64,000 nucleotides of DNA from Diphasiastrum complanatum (lineage: Eukaryota; Streptophyta; Lycopodiopsida; Lycopodiales; Lycopodiaceae), in NCBI GenBank assembly GCA_029204225.1, contig CM055095.1, positions 13,856,049 to 13,920,048 of the forward strand. The letters run 5' to 3'. Position numbers and translations under genes: made by a program. The notes under the pieces are model-generated. The model was given only the letters and a program-made list of their open reading frames with translations, ran no database searches and was not told the DNA's origin. Position 1 is the stretch's first letter. Every line of letters starts with the position of its first letter. Below, piece after piece: positions 42,058 through 54,062 of the stretch.

Positions 42058-42262
42058 TTCATAGCTTTGGTCTGCCTTGCCTTTATCATGATTTTTTTTT
42101 GGATAAGTTCAGAAGATGATCTGATTGAACCTTTGTCACAACCAATCCAAACATGCGGCATAAGTTCACTCAGATTTGTTGTGGCATAAGTTCACTCATC
42201 ATCTTCTGAACATATCCAAATATGCCAAGACAAGAACAATACAAACCAAGGCAATGAAGACC
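42058..42262. repeat. Long inverted repeat between duplicated terminal exons
   Basis: Left arm 42067-42150 (TTGGTCTGCCTTG..., TTGGATAAGTTCAGAAGATGAT) pairs imperfectly with right arm 42165-42262 (ATCATCTTCTGAACATATCCAA, ...CAAGGCAATGAAGACCAAA). It could fold into a hairpin of about 90 bp. MITE or foldback origin is likely. Confidence 0.65.
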
Positions 42263-42288
42263 AAAAATACAATTGATATCGGTTTAGC

Positions 42289-42513
42289 ATGAGGATGACT
42301 TCATTGGGAGGCACTTCAACAAGGGCGTGCATCGAATCAATATCTGATTGTAGTGGTCACTGGAGTCGAAGTGCTTTAAGATCTTCCCATTTCCGGCAGA
42401 AGACAATTAAAATTGTTATCAAAAATTCATATCCAGTTGCAATTACACTATCCTCCAACATAGAAATGGAGATCAAAGAAAAGAAAGAGCTTCATAGAGA
42501 AAGTGGCTCATAG
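42289..42513 (+). pseudogene. Diverged copy of the terminal exon
   Basis: An open frame whose second half, HFRQKTIKIVIKNSYPVAIT, parallels HFRHEALRILVKNSYPVDIP at 41726-41785. It indicates a partial duplication of the H3-like/Ulp1 gene's 3' end, with the inverted repeat between the copies. Confidence 0.5.
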
Positions 42514-42572
42514 AATAGATCATAAAAAAAGTGATTCATATATGATGTATACAAAAAATTATATGACATAAT

Positions 42573-43035
42573 TGTCGGAAAGTGATGTGCAGAAGATAGG
42601 TTTAGCTCGAAAAGAAACGAATGAAAATAATTCATGTGTCTAGAAAGAAAACTTTTTGTGCATGGCGGAATAAACTATCTTTCTCTTCCTCAATGCATGA
42701 CTACGCCTATCAATTTCAAACAAAACAATAGTGATAGAAATCACGTTTGAACTTATAGTAACTAATCTTTGAAATCGCCAGTACTACAATGATTATGTAG
42801 CCAAACAATTAAGCATAAAAAATTATCAGACAAATAATTAGTCGCGAATTGTTCACGAATTAATCGCGAAGAAATACAAAAACGCATACATTCTGCGAGG
42901 AAAGCTGAACGCAATAAAGGATAGTATTGATTTAGTATGAAAATGTAACATAAGTAAATGAGTACAATAAGTTGCGGATCGAAATCGTGTACTCTATGCT
43001 ATCTCTGAGCGGCTAAAATGAAAGTCTGAATTAAG
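42573..43035 (-). repeat. Copia-B partial LTR
   Basis: Begins TGTCGGAAAGTGATGTG and matches the first roughly 460 bp of the copia-C LTR (51971 onwards), including AGTACAATAAGTTGCGGATC. No PBS lies on its left, so it is a 3' or solo LTR of the same family, cut off near 43035. Confidence 0.75.
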
Positions 43036-45785
43036 CACAATGAATAACAGTGTGCCAATCTATATAAGTAACTTTGTCTCTTGCCGAGTGCAAAGATCTT
43101 ATCACTCCTATCAATAATTCTGCATTGATCAGATTCAAATTGAAGTTGTTGATGACTGGATATATCGTTGGCCAAGCTACTTTAGCTTGCGCAACGTCCC
43201 AGAATATATAAAAAAAAATTGCCGATTTTTTGCTTTGGGTAATGACTCCTCGTGGTGGAGGACGCAACCCATAGACTTGTGATTGGGCTGAATTTCTGGA
43301 GGAATTCTGTAGGGCTTTTTCACAATTGACAAATTATATTCGCTTTATTAACTATAGTGAGCAACCAAGAACAAGAATTCTTGGATTTTTTTGTGACCAA
43401 GGTGTCATTTTTTCGGAAACAGACACGGACAAAAATGGCCCAGAAGCCTGTGATGGAAAGAATAAAATGGAACGAATTTTTCTTTTCTTGCAGTGCTTGA
43501 AGCCGTGGGCGTACCAACACTATTTGTTGTTAAGAACAAGAAAAAGCCGGTTCATTCTTCCCCATTTCTAAATCTGTCACTGTGAACCTTACGGTGACTG
43601 TAAAGATTATGAAAAAGGACGAATGAATGTTTTGATTTAGTTGAAGCTGGAATTTGCAATTAAATCCCAAAAACTTCATATAATTGTACTAATTTTTCTG
43701 AGACTTTGATCAAGAAGTGGAGGGCTTTCATGGAGTAAGAACCTGTGGTATGGGACACAGGCAATTTCAAAATGCAGATCTGAAACTAACGGGATCAGTT
43801 GACCATAGTATGGTCGTAAGTCTTAGTGATGCCAAATACTATCGGTCATAAAATAGGTATTTTGTCAGAAATTTGAGATATTGGTCATGGGATATCTCAG
43901 ATTTTCAAAACTGGAAATCCGGCAAGCTATTTCTTTATAAAAGATATATTGGTGAATTTTTAACACGTTAATTAACCTAATTTTTTTGTGATTTCTTGGA
44001 AGGTAATTTTGATTACCCGTTGACCATGGATGATGTCACAAAAATGGTTAATGAAATTGTTTTCTCTACTTGAATCGTCAAGAAATCCTTATTTGCTAAT
44101 AATGATGCAACATTTATTTGGCTTTCAAGATTTTCTCGTATCTTTTCTTTTAACCTTCTCCTGAGCAAATCATGAATGATATGCACCCCTTAGAAACTCG
44201 TGGCATTTCTTGTTAAAAAGGGAGAGAAGTAGGAAGAAAAGAGAGCTATCAAGGATAATCTAGGAGGAATCTGTTATGGATGACGAACTTGTTTTAGAAA
44301 TCAGAGACGATAGGATATTAAGATATTACAGAAATCCTTTATGGATTATAGTAGATATCTAGTTTGAAGATTTAAGCGGGGGAAAATTTAGAAAGTTACT
44401 CTTGCGGTTGATAACAAGTCTGATTGATTTGTGTCAGAACTTGGTAGTTCTATTGCAAGATGGGATTTTGTTGAAACCTGTTCCTAGTTAGATATTGTCA
44501 ACTTGATCTTAGTGTGAACTGAGATCTGTGGGTTGATGCAAGGAAGGAAATTCATGCTAGCAATATATTCTTTTGAGTTAATCTCCGGTTGAGATTTTGG
44601 ATGTGAAATAGCACTCTTTGTGAAATATATTCTCTTAGAGGATAATCAAGTTGCAGGATTCTCGATTATGAAAGTGTTGTGTACAGATCAAGAGTTATCT
44701 GTAGAGATATGCTATGTAGTGAATCTTTATGGGATCATTAAAAAATTTTGTACAAATTTTTAATTCTGTGGATCTACAAAGTATTCCACAAACTAGTTTA
44801 TTTGCATGCATAAACTAGTTGTTGGTTACATAGGCATATTGATGAGAATTGTGTTTAAGACAATTTCTCGCTGGGTTAGAGTAATTTTTCATTGAGAATT
44901 GCTTATTGATCTAGGATTGATTTAGAATCAGATTAAACGTGATGTTTTGGTACCACACTTAGACATTTAAATATTTTGTAAATCCGATACAGTTAATCAA
45001 GTCAAAAGCATTACTTCTGAGTTAGTTGTGAAAAATCAACAATAGTAATCTCACTTATGGATATGATTGTTGAGTTGTATTGCTTATAAGCCACAACATT
45101 TATGAGTCATTTTGGATTCATTTACTGATGCATAGAATACACGAAAACTTTTTGGACTTATCTTTTCTCATTTGGAAAGGATGGAATTCTATCCCAAAAG
45201 ACTCAAGAGAGTTGGATAGTTGTTTGCCAAAAGTTAGAACTTCACGTAATGAGGCCGATAAATCTTAAGTTATTCTAAATTAGAACTTAAGAGGAAAATC
45301 TAGACGTATTCTAGATTGGACCCTAACTTTGGAATGACAATTTGTGCCATGTCTAAAGTAAGGGCGTTTTTTAGATTAAATCCTTATATTGGCACCGTGT
45401 GTGAGTTGGAAAGTCTAGAACTTTCCATCTTACCAAATTGACTATGTTTATATGGATAAAGACTAAGTAATTAGAGTATCTGGTTAGGCTTTATGAATAA
45501 CCAAAGCAACATGATGAACATTTGCGATTCGAAGTTCACTGGTTGCTTTTGGTGGCCGTATTTGCTAAACTAGAGATGACTCTGAACTTAAAGTTCTTCT
45601 AATCACTGGTAGTTGCCTTCTTTTATTGAGTATAGGACAAGAATCCGATGAATTATGATTGATGAATCATAGTTCAGATTCTAGTTATACTTGATCATTT
45701 AAAAGAAGGATTACTCACGTGATCAGAAGATCAGTTAAGATATGTATTCATATTTTCTTAGCAATTTCCTCGGAAAGGAAATTAT
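43036..45785. other. Unassigned sequence, probable decayed gypsy-4 body
   Basis: About 2.7 kb with no domain I can name. The open frames 43326-43571 and 45080-45268 (plus) are unrecognised. Being directly upstream of the gypsy-4 integrase tail, part of it may be decayed gypsy-4. Confidence 0.35.
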
Positions 45786-46440
45786 CCTTGATGGAGATTG
45801 AGGTATAGTAAGCATTTGGCTACCGGTTATAGCTCCTGCGTGCTTATGTATAGTTTTAAACCTATATCACCCATTGCGGTAGAGACTCGGGCTTTCAAGT
45901 TTCAGAAAGTAGTAGATTTCCTACATGATATGCAAGAAATGCTACGGATTGCATGTGAGAATGTCTGGGGTACCCAGGATGGGGACCGACATTATGCAAG
46001 TCTGAAAAGATCACCAAGAGACTTCCAAGTGGGGGATTGGGTATGTTTTGAGAATCCAGAAGGATTCAAGTGTAATGCGTACCAGCTAGCATTACTAATC
46101 GTCCTCTAGATATAGAGGACCATTTTAGATCTTGAAAAAGATCGAATCCTTAGCTTACCAATCGGAACTCCCGGATGGATCTCAAGTGCATCCACGTAAG
46201 TCGTTTCTAAAAGAGTCTACGTGAAGGAGAGAATCTTGGATCTGGAGATTGATTGGACTTGTTGGATGAATCATCGGGTGTGTCTCCACTTGAACCCGAT
46301 AAGATCTTGGATACAAGAACTAAACGATTGAGAAATCATATAGTTATCGAGCATTTGGTTTGATGGAAGGGATGTACAAACGATGATGATTCCTGGGAAC
46401 ATGAAGGAAGCTTAAGTTCTAAGGATAGAACTTGAATAAG
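45786..46440 (+). pseudogene. Gypsy-4 integrase C-terminus and chromodomain
   Basis: Plus strand. RYSKHLATGYSSCVLMYSFK, DFLHDMQEMLRIACENVW, then DRHYASLKRSPRDFQVGDWV (the post-integrase GD.V block). Shifted frames continue with LKKIESLAYQSELPDGSQVH, ILDTRTKRLRNHIVIEHLV, stop, WKGCTNDDDSWEHEGSL: a chromodomain with one in-frame TGA. Ends at the polypurine tract AAGGGGGGAAGAA (46437-46450). Confidence 0.85.
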
Positions 46441-46450
46441 GGGGGAAGAA

Positions 46451-46947
46451 TGTCATGCTCATGACTGGTCTCGGGTAGCGTGTCCACGCTAGGGACCAGT
46501 AGACCAACAACCCGTAAGTTAATTGTGACTATAAGGGAATTGGGGCCCTTATGTGTACATGGTCATAATTAATGGTTGTAGGCCTAAACACTTGATGGTG
46601 GATTGGTATGGGTCTATCAGTGAGTCATTGGAAAACTGAATGACGTGGCCCAGATAGGCTGCAGAGGTGTCCAGTGAGGTGTCACAGTGCACTACTAGTG
46701 GTGCATGGGCCTTGGAGGATATAAGTATACCTATTGGGCTCTAACTAGTGTATGTTTGATAGCATGACTGGTGGCAAGATGCTGTTGGTGTGATGCCTCA
46801 TTCCTCTCTAAGTGATTGATCTATAGCTTGGGGGCTAGATCCCTTTGATCTAGGTTTGGTTGGGTTGGTTTGTCCACCATCAGGTTCCCTTGTGTTGCTT
46901 GTGATTGGCATGCTTAGAATAGGATCCTTGGATTGAGGACTTTATAG
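46451..46947 (+). repeat. Gypsy-4 3' LTR (probably truncated)
   Basis: Starts TGTCATGCTCATGACTGG immediately after the polypurine tract. About 500 bp run to the start of copia-2 coding sequence at about 46948; no clear CA end, so the right end may be cut. No other copy in the window. Confidence 0.7.
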
Positions 46948-47754
46948 GAGGTGTCTTCTTGTGCCTCATCAAAAGAGGCTTGGGATTCATTAAAGAGTAT
47001 CTATGAATCCAATAACACTTCAAGAATCCTCATGCTAAGGAATCAAGTCTTTCAAATCATGAAAGAAAGTGGAGAGAGTGGACAAGAGTATGTCCTTAGG
47101 ATCAAATCTCTTAACAAGGAATTGAGTGCTATAGGAGAAAAGATCCAAGATCAAGAGCTAGTACAAATCATATTGAATGGCCTAGGTGATGATCTCACCA
47201 ACTTGGTCCAATCATTTGCTATTCATAACACTCTTCCATCCATTGAAAAGTTGCACAATGTTATTGTGGCCGAGGAAAGTAAACTCCTACACCTCAAGAC
47301 AAGAATGGGAGGCATGTCACTTAATGGAGGAGAGGAGAAAGCAAATTTTACATCCAAAGGCAAGAAGAAACAACATCCATTCAAGAAGAATCAAGGCAAG
47401 GAGGCTGAAATGAAGAATGGAGGATCAACTTCCAAAGGCAAAGTGAAGAACAAGGCAAAGCTCAAGTGTTTCTTTTGTGGGAAGAAAGGACACTTTGCCT
47501 CAGAATGTTACTTGAAGAAGAATCAACAAGCAAATGGAGATCAAGGGGACATTGCTCAAGAGGAAGAAGATGAGGATGGATTCAACACATCCTTAATGGT
47601 TGCATCTACACCAACTTCAAGTCAAGACACATGGTGGATAGATAGTGGGGCTAGTTCCCACATGTCTTTTAACAAGCATTATTTTTCTACTCTTCTCTCT
47701 TGTAATGACTCTAAGAAGTCAATATACACTACTGTGATCAAGAATGCAAGGTAG
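46948..47754 (+). pseudogene. Copia-2 gag, zinc knuckle and protease
   Basis: Open frame of 267 codons lacking the gag N-terminus. SSKEAWDSLKSIYESNNTSR, LRNQVFQIMKESGESGQEYV, ELVQIILNGLGDDLTNLVQS (UBN2), a Lys-rich linker, CFFCGKKGHFASEC (CCHC, 47467-47508), acidic QEEEDEDGF, and protease WWIDSGASSHMSFNKHYF (catalytic D at 47641). The 5' LTR, PBS and gag start are missing; the fragment begins at the gypsy-4 LTR. Confidence 0.9.
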
Positions 47755-47810
47755 ATGGTATAGGATCTATTCCTCTTGCTTAGGCACATCTAAAAGGATA
47801 GATCTAGATA

Positions 47811-48893
47811 ATGTTTTGTATATTCCTACAAGTTTCAAGAAACTTGCTTAGTGTAGGACAATTAATGGACAATGGACTAGATGTACATTTCAAGAATGGA
47901 GTTTGTTCCATCTTGAAAAATGATAAGTGCATAGCTAGTGGCATTAAGCAAGGTAGAATTTTCAAGTTGGATGCTAATGTTGCAAATGAAAGTGTGAACT
48001 TGGCTAGGGAGGAGCTATCTCAAGTGGAGCTTTGGCATAAGAGATTAGGCCATCCTAATCTTCAATCCATGGAGTTAATGGCAAGCAAGGAACTAGCTCT
48101 TGAGTTAATGGCAAGCAAGGAACTAGCTCTTGGCCTACCAAAAGCTTTCAAAAAGTGTGGAAAGATGTGTGAAGCATGTGGCCTTGCAAAGTCACACAAA
48201 TCTTCTTACAAGAGATCTTCATCAAGATCTCCCTCTCCCTTGGATCTCATACATTCTGATGTACATAGTTTTTCACATGCAAGTAATGGAGGTGCCTTGA
48301 TGTATGTAGCATTTATAGATGATTGTACTAGATTCACATGGATTGAGTTACTATCAAAGAAAAGTCTTGTATATGAAGCTTTCATTAAGTTCAAGTCTCT
48401 AGTTGAGAAGCAACTTAGTACTTCCATCAAGGCACTAAGATGTGATAATGGAGGAGAGTACACCTCCAATAAAATGAAAAACTTTTGTGAGATCAATGGC
48501 ATTAAGTTGCAATACACTTGCTCCTACACACCCCAGCAAAATGGGGTGGCCGAGAGGAAAAATAGGAATCTATGTGAATGTGCAAAGTCTTTAAGACTTG
48601 ATGCATCACTTCCCATCTCATTTTGGGGAGAAGCTATAACTTGTGCTAATTACTTGTGTAATAGACTTCCTAGTAGTGCTATTGATGGGATCTCACCATA
48701 TAAAGCTTTGTTTGGTAAGAAACCCAATGTAAAAGATTTTAAAATCTTTGGATGTATTTGTTATGTCCACATCCCTTTGTCCCTTTGGAGACAAGAAGGA
48801 AAGAAGATGCTACCTCCTTCAAAGGGATTTTTGTTGGCTATGGATAAAATAGCAAGGGCTATAGGATATATGATCCTATATCCAAGAAAGTAA
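47811..48893 (+). pseudogene. Copia-2 pre-integrase and integrase
   Basis: 360 codons: SRNLLSVGQLMDNGLDVHF, then VELWHKRLGHPNLQSMELMA with zinc-site histidines, CEACGLAKSHKSS, and integrase core LIHSDVHSF (D), ALRCDNGGEYTS (D), YTPQQNGVAERKNR (E), ANYLCNRLPSSAIDGISPYK, FKIFGCICYVHIP. A 30-bp in-frame tandem duplication repeats ELMASKELAL at about 48073-48132. The frame shifts near 48840. Upstream it is joined to protease by a short out-of-frame gap (47755-47810). Confidence 0.9.
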
Positions 48894-49548
48894 AGGTAAG
48901 CAAGGATGTACTTTTTGATGAGTCACAATTTGCTAAAAGCTTGTCTAATGGATCTAACCCATTGTGCATTGAAGATCTTGACAAACCCGAGGAGGATCTT
49001 GACAAACTCGAGGAGGATAAACCCGAGGATGGAGACAAAGATCCTAGTCAAAGAGGGCCAAGAAGATCAACAAGAAGCAAGGCCGAGCCCTCAAGGCTCA
49101 CCTGAACAAGGGAAAGCAAAATGAAGACTCTGCATCTTCTACCTCTTACTCCTTCTTAGTTACATTGCTTGAAGAACCATCATCTTTTGAAGAAGCATAT
49201 AGATCTAAAGTTTGGAGAGATGCAATGCAAGTAGAGTATCATGCATTAGAAGAAAATCATACTTGGAATCTTGTAAATCTTCCAAGAGGGAAGAAGCCAC
49301 TTTCATGTAAGTGGATTTATAGAATAAAGTACAATCAAGATGGATCTATACGTAAGCACAAGACTAGGCTTGTTGCGTAAGGATTTTTTCAAGTAAAAGG
49401 ATTGGATTATGAAAAAATATTTGCACCTGTAGCTAAGCCTGTAACTATTAGATTAATCATTTGCATTTCTACTTTGTTCAAGTGGGATCTCTACCAAATG
49501 GATGTGACAAATGCTTTCTTGAATGGCTTCTTAGAATAGGAAATCTAC
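48894..49548 (+). pseudogene. Copia-2 hinge and RT N-terminal part
   Basis: A Glu/Lys/Pro hinge with near repeats of an EDLDKPEE-like block (48975-49030). Then 49165-49380: EEPSSFEEAYRSKVWRDAMQ, NHTWNLVNLPRGKKPLSCKW, TRLVA. A TAA at 49378 is followed in the same frame by GFFQVKGLDYEKIFAPVAKP, TIRLIICISTLFKWDLYQMD, VTNAFLNGFLE and a TAG before EIYMMQPKGF. RT is broken only by these stops. Confidence 0.85.
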
Positions 49549-50724
49549 ATGATGCAACCCAAGGGCTTCATCAAGGTTGGTGAGGAGCAAAAAGTGTGCT
49601 ACTTAAGGAAGAGCCTATATGGCTTGAAGCAAGCACCTAGAGCTTGGTACTCTAGGTTGCATGATTTTCTCTATTCCCTTGGCTTTGTACTAAGTGCTTA
49701 TGAACCTTCTTTATATTTCAAATGTAATGAAGGAAAGATCATCATTTTGGTGCTTTATGTTGATGATGTCATTATGACAGGAAATGATGATGAAGGCATA
49801 GGCAAAGTAAAAGTTGATTTATCTAGTGAGTTCAAGATGGTAGATCTAGGCTTCCTTAAGTTTATACTTGGGATAGAAGTGTCTAGAAGTAGCAGTTGTA
49901 CTTTCATAAGTCAATCTAAGTATGCAACTTTCATTTTTGAAAAGTTTGGTATGAAAGATTGTAAGGGGATTGACACCCCTATGGAGCATGTTGTGAAAGC
50001 AACTAATGAAGGTGATGAAGCATCCTTTGAGGACATCACCCTCTTTAGAAAGCTTATAGGCTCCCTAATCTATTTAACCATCACTAGACCTGACTTAAGT
50101 TTTTGTGTAAGCAAGTTGAGTCAAAGTATGCAAGCTCCTTTAGTGCATCATTGGAAAAGTGCCAAGAGAGTGCTTAGATATGTTTCTAGTACTAGATTTT
50201 TTGGCATACTTTATGAAAGATCTAACTTGCACTTGAGAGCCTACTCGGATTCAGATTTTGCAGGTGACAAGATGGATAGAAAGTCCATTAGTGCATTTGC
50301 AACATTCCTTTGTGGATGAGTGATATCTTGGCTTTCCAAAAAGCAAGATACTATCTCATTATCTTCTAGTGAAGCCGAGTACAAGGCATTGACTTCAACA
50401 ACTAAAGAGCTCCTATGGCTAAGAAGACTCTTGATGGAGCTACATGTGCTAAAGGCTGAGGATATCCCTTACATATATTGTGACAATCAAGCTTCTCAAC
50501 AAATTGCTTCCAATCCTATCTTCCATGCTAGAACAAAGCATATTGAGATAGCTCACCACTTTGTGAGGGAGAAGGTACAATCCAAGGAGGTGCAACTACA
50601 TCATGTACCATCATCCGAATGCATAGCTGATATCTTAACCAAGCCATTGTCCAAAGATCCATTTTACAAGCTAAGATATGCTCTTGGAATTGTAGATAGA
50701 TGTACATTAGATTTGCCAAGTTAG
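49549..50724 (+). pseudogene. Copia-2 RT core and RNase H
   Basis: 49549-50319: KSLYGLKQAPRAWYSRLHDF, catalytic YVDD at 49756-49767 (LVLYVDDVIMTGND), FKMVDLGFLKFILGIEVSRS, KLIGSLIYLTITRPDLSFCV, AYSDSDFAGDKMDRKSISAF. A single TGA (50317) separates 50320-50724: SWLSKKQDTISLSSSEAEYK, CDNQASQQIASNPIFHARTK, HHFVREKVQSKEVQLHHVPS, ADILTKPLSKDPF. The RNase H domain is complete. This is the best preserved copia RT in the window. Confidence 0.92.
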
Positions 50725-50734
50725 AAGTGAGGAG

Positions 50735-51550
50735 TGTTGAAAATTGTCACTTCCCACTTGTCATTTTTTATTGTAAATAAAGATCAATCATGAGTACAAT
50801 GTTCATGATCTTGTGGAGCCTGTTCCCACGTGTGAAAGAAAGTACTTTTCATATTTGTAAATATCTACTTTGATTTTGTACCAATCAAGTCAAGTGTGAA
50901 CATGATATGACTAGTTTTTAGTCAAGTTGACTAGTCACCTAGAAGTTAGCTTATCCTTGCATGTGCATGAGTAAATTCTCCCACACGGCAAGTGGATGTT
51001 CACACGTGTGTATAGAGTTCTAGAAGATAAGAGTTGACCATTTTTCTTAGATCCTATTTTGTAGGGAATATTTCTATATTCTAGGAGACTAGCTCTTTGG
51101 ATTTTAGCCACATTCTAGAAGGTCAACTTTGGATAAGGATCAAGGATGGATCAAATGGATAGATCTGAGTGGTGTGGCACTCTTCACACGTGTGAAGACC
51201 TGCTGGACTGTATCAGACTCGCGGATGTACTTGATCCATAAAAGGATCATCATTTTGCTAATGAGACGGATGAGACTTTTGCATTCTACACTTTTGATTT
51301 CTAGTCAATAGAATTGTGATGCTATTGAATGATTGCTATCAAGAACCTATGTACTTGCTGTTTCAGGTGCAGGCCGTACAGTGGACAGTACTCCCACACT
51401 TGTGAGGCCGCTCTCACTTGTTTATGAAGATTTGATCCATTGCTCTTGCTTAAATCTAAGTGTAGTGAATCTAGATCAAGATCTAAAGTGTAGAACTTGA
51501 TAGATCCATTGATTAAGCAACCAATAACTCTCTATGATTGTTAAGTACAA
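50735..51550 (+). repeat. Copia-2 3' LTR
   Basis: Starts TGTTGAAAATTGTC right after a purine tract (AGAAGTGAGGAG). The right end is uncertain, about 51530-51555, where copia-C gag begins on the other strand. No second copy here, because the 5' end of copia-2 is lost. Confidence 0.7.
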
Positions 51551-51561
51551 TCATTAATGTC

Positions 51562-51765
51562 CTAAAACTGAAATTTCATCACAAAAGCTTTACCGTCCTT
51601 CGATTTCCACTTTGAGTCGTCATCTTCAGGTTTTACTTCTATACCTATAACAACATCCCATAATTTGTTGGCGATTAGCAAGGTCTTCATCTTAAATTTC
51701 CACAAATAACAATTGGAATTATTCAGCTTGTCTGTGATAAGACCAACTTTACTTTGAAAATCCAT
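51562..51765 (-). pseudogene. Copia-C gag start
   Basis: Minus strand, 67 codons: MDFQSKVGLITDKLNNSNCY then LWKFKMKTLLIANKLWDVVI, EVKPEDDDSKWKSKDGK. This is the beginning of a copia gag. The rest of the element (lower coordinates) is replaced by copia-2. Homologous to 35650-35820. Confidence 0.8.
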
Positions 51766-51957
51766 CTGGAACTTAGTCTGTCGATTGTATCGATGATGCT
51801 AAGATGTGGTAATGCCAACAATAAGAAATCGATTCTCTGATACTGAAAGGTTGAAAAAAACTAAAGAGTATGATATCAATTTGATATTGCGAAAGATATC
51901 AAGTATTAGAGCTTTTGCTCCGATATCATGTTGGAATCAGATAAAGAAGTAGTGACC

Positions 51958-53077
51958 AGCTCTGATACCATGTCGGAAAGTGGTGTGTAGAAGATAGGTC
52001 TAGCTCGAAAAGAAATGAATGAAAATAATGTGTGTCTAGAAAGAAAACTTTTTGTGCATGGCGGCATAAACTGTCTTCCTCTTTCTCAATGCATGACTAT
52101 GCCTATCAATTTCAAACAAAATGATAGTGATAGAAATCACGTTTGAACTTATAGTAACTAATCTTTGAAATTGCCAGTACTACAATGATTACGTAGCCAA
52201 ACAATTAAGCATCGAAAATTATCAGACAAATAATTAGTCGCGAATTGTTTGTGAATTAGTCGCGAAGAAATACAGAAACGCATACATTCTGAGACGAAAG
52301 CTGAACACAATAAAGGATAGCATTGATTCAGTATGAACAAGTAACAGAAGTAAATGAGTACAATAAGTTGCGGATCGAAGTCGCGTACTGTATGCTATCT
52401 TTGAGTGGCTAAAATGAAAGTCTGAATTAAGCGCAATGCTGATAAGCAGTGGCACAATAGCAATCTCTAAAACAACTCTAAGAAGTGAGCTAGAATGCTC
52501 AGGAGTGTTCAAGCTCGCAGGCTTGAGAGAGAGAGAGAGCTAACTATTCAATTTTGTTGGCTGGTGATCCGCTGGCACCCATCCGGTCCTTGTCATTGAT
52601 TGTTGATAAGTGGTGAAAATTGGCCGTAAAGCATCTGCACAGATGAACCAAACTGTCACTTCTGCAGAAATGAACTAAAACAGCCACAGGTGACACTGTC
52701 AGGTTTTTCGCGAAAAAGACGAAAAAGGAGAAGGTACCCTTAAATCTCATCTAGGGTTGTCCCACACTTTGCCAGAGTCATTTCCTTAACATTTGAGGCT
52801 CTTTTGGAAAAAGCAAAAAATGCGACACTGTGATTTTACACAAAATTTCTATCAGGCAAAAAATGCGAAAAATGTGAGACCACTTTTTCAACGAGATTCT
52901 TGACAGGCAAAAAATGCGACACTGTCATGAACTCCGTGTAATTCTGCAGACTGTGTAAAAACACTTGTAATTCTACAGACTGTGTAAACACACGGGAAAC
53001 CTGAACAATGTAATTTTGTATTATTGTTGGATTATTCTCCTTCTTATCAATCGTCTAATCAGCTTTAATCTTCATCC
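51958..53077 (-). repeat. Copia-C 5' LTR with PBS
   Basis: PBS complement at 51958-51970 (AGCTCTGATACCA) and LTR from TGTCGGAAAGTGG at 51971. It matches copia-A (36016 on) and copia-B (42573 on). It has a GAGAGAGAGAG run at about 52525 and clustered TGCGACACTG words at 52820-52925. The right limit, about 53077, is estimated from the copy in copia-A, where the last 55 bp are inverted. Confidence 0.75.
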
Positions 53078-53420
53078 CAGCACCTAAGGACACGCGTAGA
53101 CCGTTTAAGGAGATCCCGACCAAATCAAACGTGCTAGTAAGAGACGGGGCTATATGATCTAGTGGCAAAAATTCTAATAAAAAAAGGGCGTGAGCATGAC
53201 TATAGTAGAAAAATAAAATCATCCAATATGTTTTCAGCTAAATTGTCGAACACACAAGCCAACTGCATCCTAACATTTCAACAATGACTAAGTAACAACC
53301 ATCATAATCTGTAGATATGGTACCATATCATGATGGCTTACTTGCTGCCGGCTAGAAATTACAACACAATTACAACTATCAGCCAGTCACCCCAGTTACT
53401 TAAGTGTGCTGTATTTGGCA
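53078..53420. other. Unassigned sequence
   Basis: About 340 bp with no supported feature. Confidence 0.35.
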
Positions 53421-53422
53421 AA

Positions 53423-53656
53423 TTCGTATCTCGTACCCAAAGTTCCAGGTGCCGCGGTATGGCACGTGGTACGGCACGGGTGCCGTGGGTGCCGTGGAAC
53501 TTCAGTTCCACGACACCTGTACGGCACCTGTTTTTTTTTAGTCATTTTTTTATTGAAAAAGCCCCAAAAAAATACAGGTGCAGTAGTTGTACGGCACTTG
53601 CCCCGGCACTCAGACCTCACGGCACCTGTGCCGTGGGGAACTTTGCTCGTACCTTG
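53423..53656. mobile_element. MITE-like foldback with GTGCCG repeats
   Basis: The left end (TCGTACCCAAAGTTCCAGGTGCCG) is an imperfect inverted repeat of the right end (CACCTGTGCCGTGGGGAACTTTGCTCGTACC). Inside, GGCACGGGTGCCGTGG and GTTCCACGACACCTGTACGG words repeat in both orientations around T- and A-runs. GC-rich against an AT-rich background. No coding value. Confidence 0.65.
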
Positions 53657-53959
53657 TCAAGCTTCTGTTCCTTTAGTCCATGACAGCCTGCTGAAACTGA
53701 GCACTTGGAAAGTTTTGTACCTTTGTCTGTGGTCCAATGCAAGCAACAGATTAAACACTGGCTGATGGGTATTGCATAATAGTGTTAGCCTTATGTAATC
53801 TGCCTTCCAGAAAGTAATCCATTGTGTGAAAAGCAAACGCTGCCATTTCGAATCCGGCGTCATCAGTACCTAGGTAGCTCCAAGTTCCAACGCAGGCCAG
53901 CTTCAGACCTTGCACCTACACCGATCTCGGTGGCTATCAAGTTACAGTGCTACTATAGT

Positions 53960-54062
53960 CATTACAAGACAATGGGCTCAATTGGTTAGCTTGACATCCA
54001 AAGTTTCTTTGGTCTCAAGTTCGAGCCTTCCCTTGGAAACCAAGAAGCATTACAAGACAATG
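53960..54062 (+). mobile_element. tRNA-derived mini-SINE with 15-bp TSD
   Basis: A 73-nt body (53975-54047) is flanked by perfect direct repeats CATTACAAGACAATG (53960-53974 and 54048-54062). The body has pol III promoter-like boxes: A box GGCTCAATTGGTTAGC at its start, B box AGTTCGAGCC at about 54019-54028, about 30 nt apart. No tRNA acceptor stem is seen, so it is not a tRNA gene. It fits a retroposed tRNA-related transcript. Confidence 0.75.

Noticed and set aside
42345..42354. TTGTAGTG as a right CACTA terminus for the 31-42 kb region
   Set aside because: An eight-base match without subterminal repeats, a matching left end or a TSD; likely chance, and it lies inside an open frame.
53975..54047. 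Possible tRNA gene
   Set aside because: A and B boxes are present but no acceptor stem or anticodon arm can be drawn; perfect flanking TSDs indicate a retroposon.
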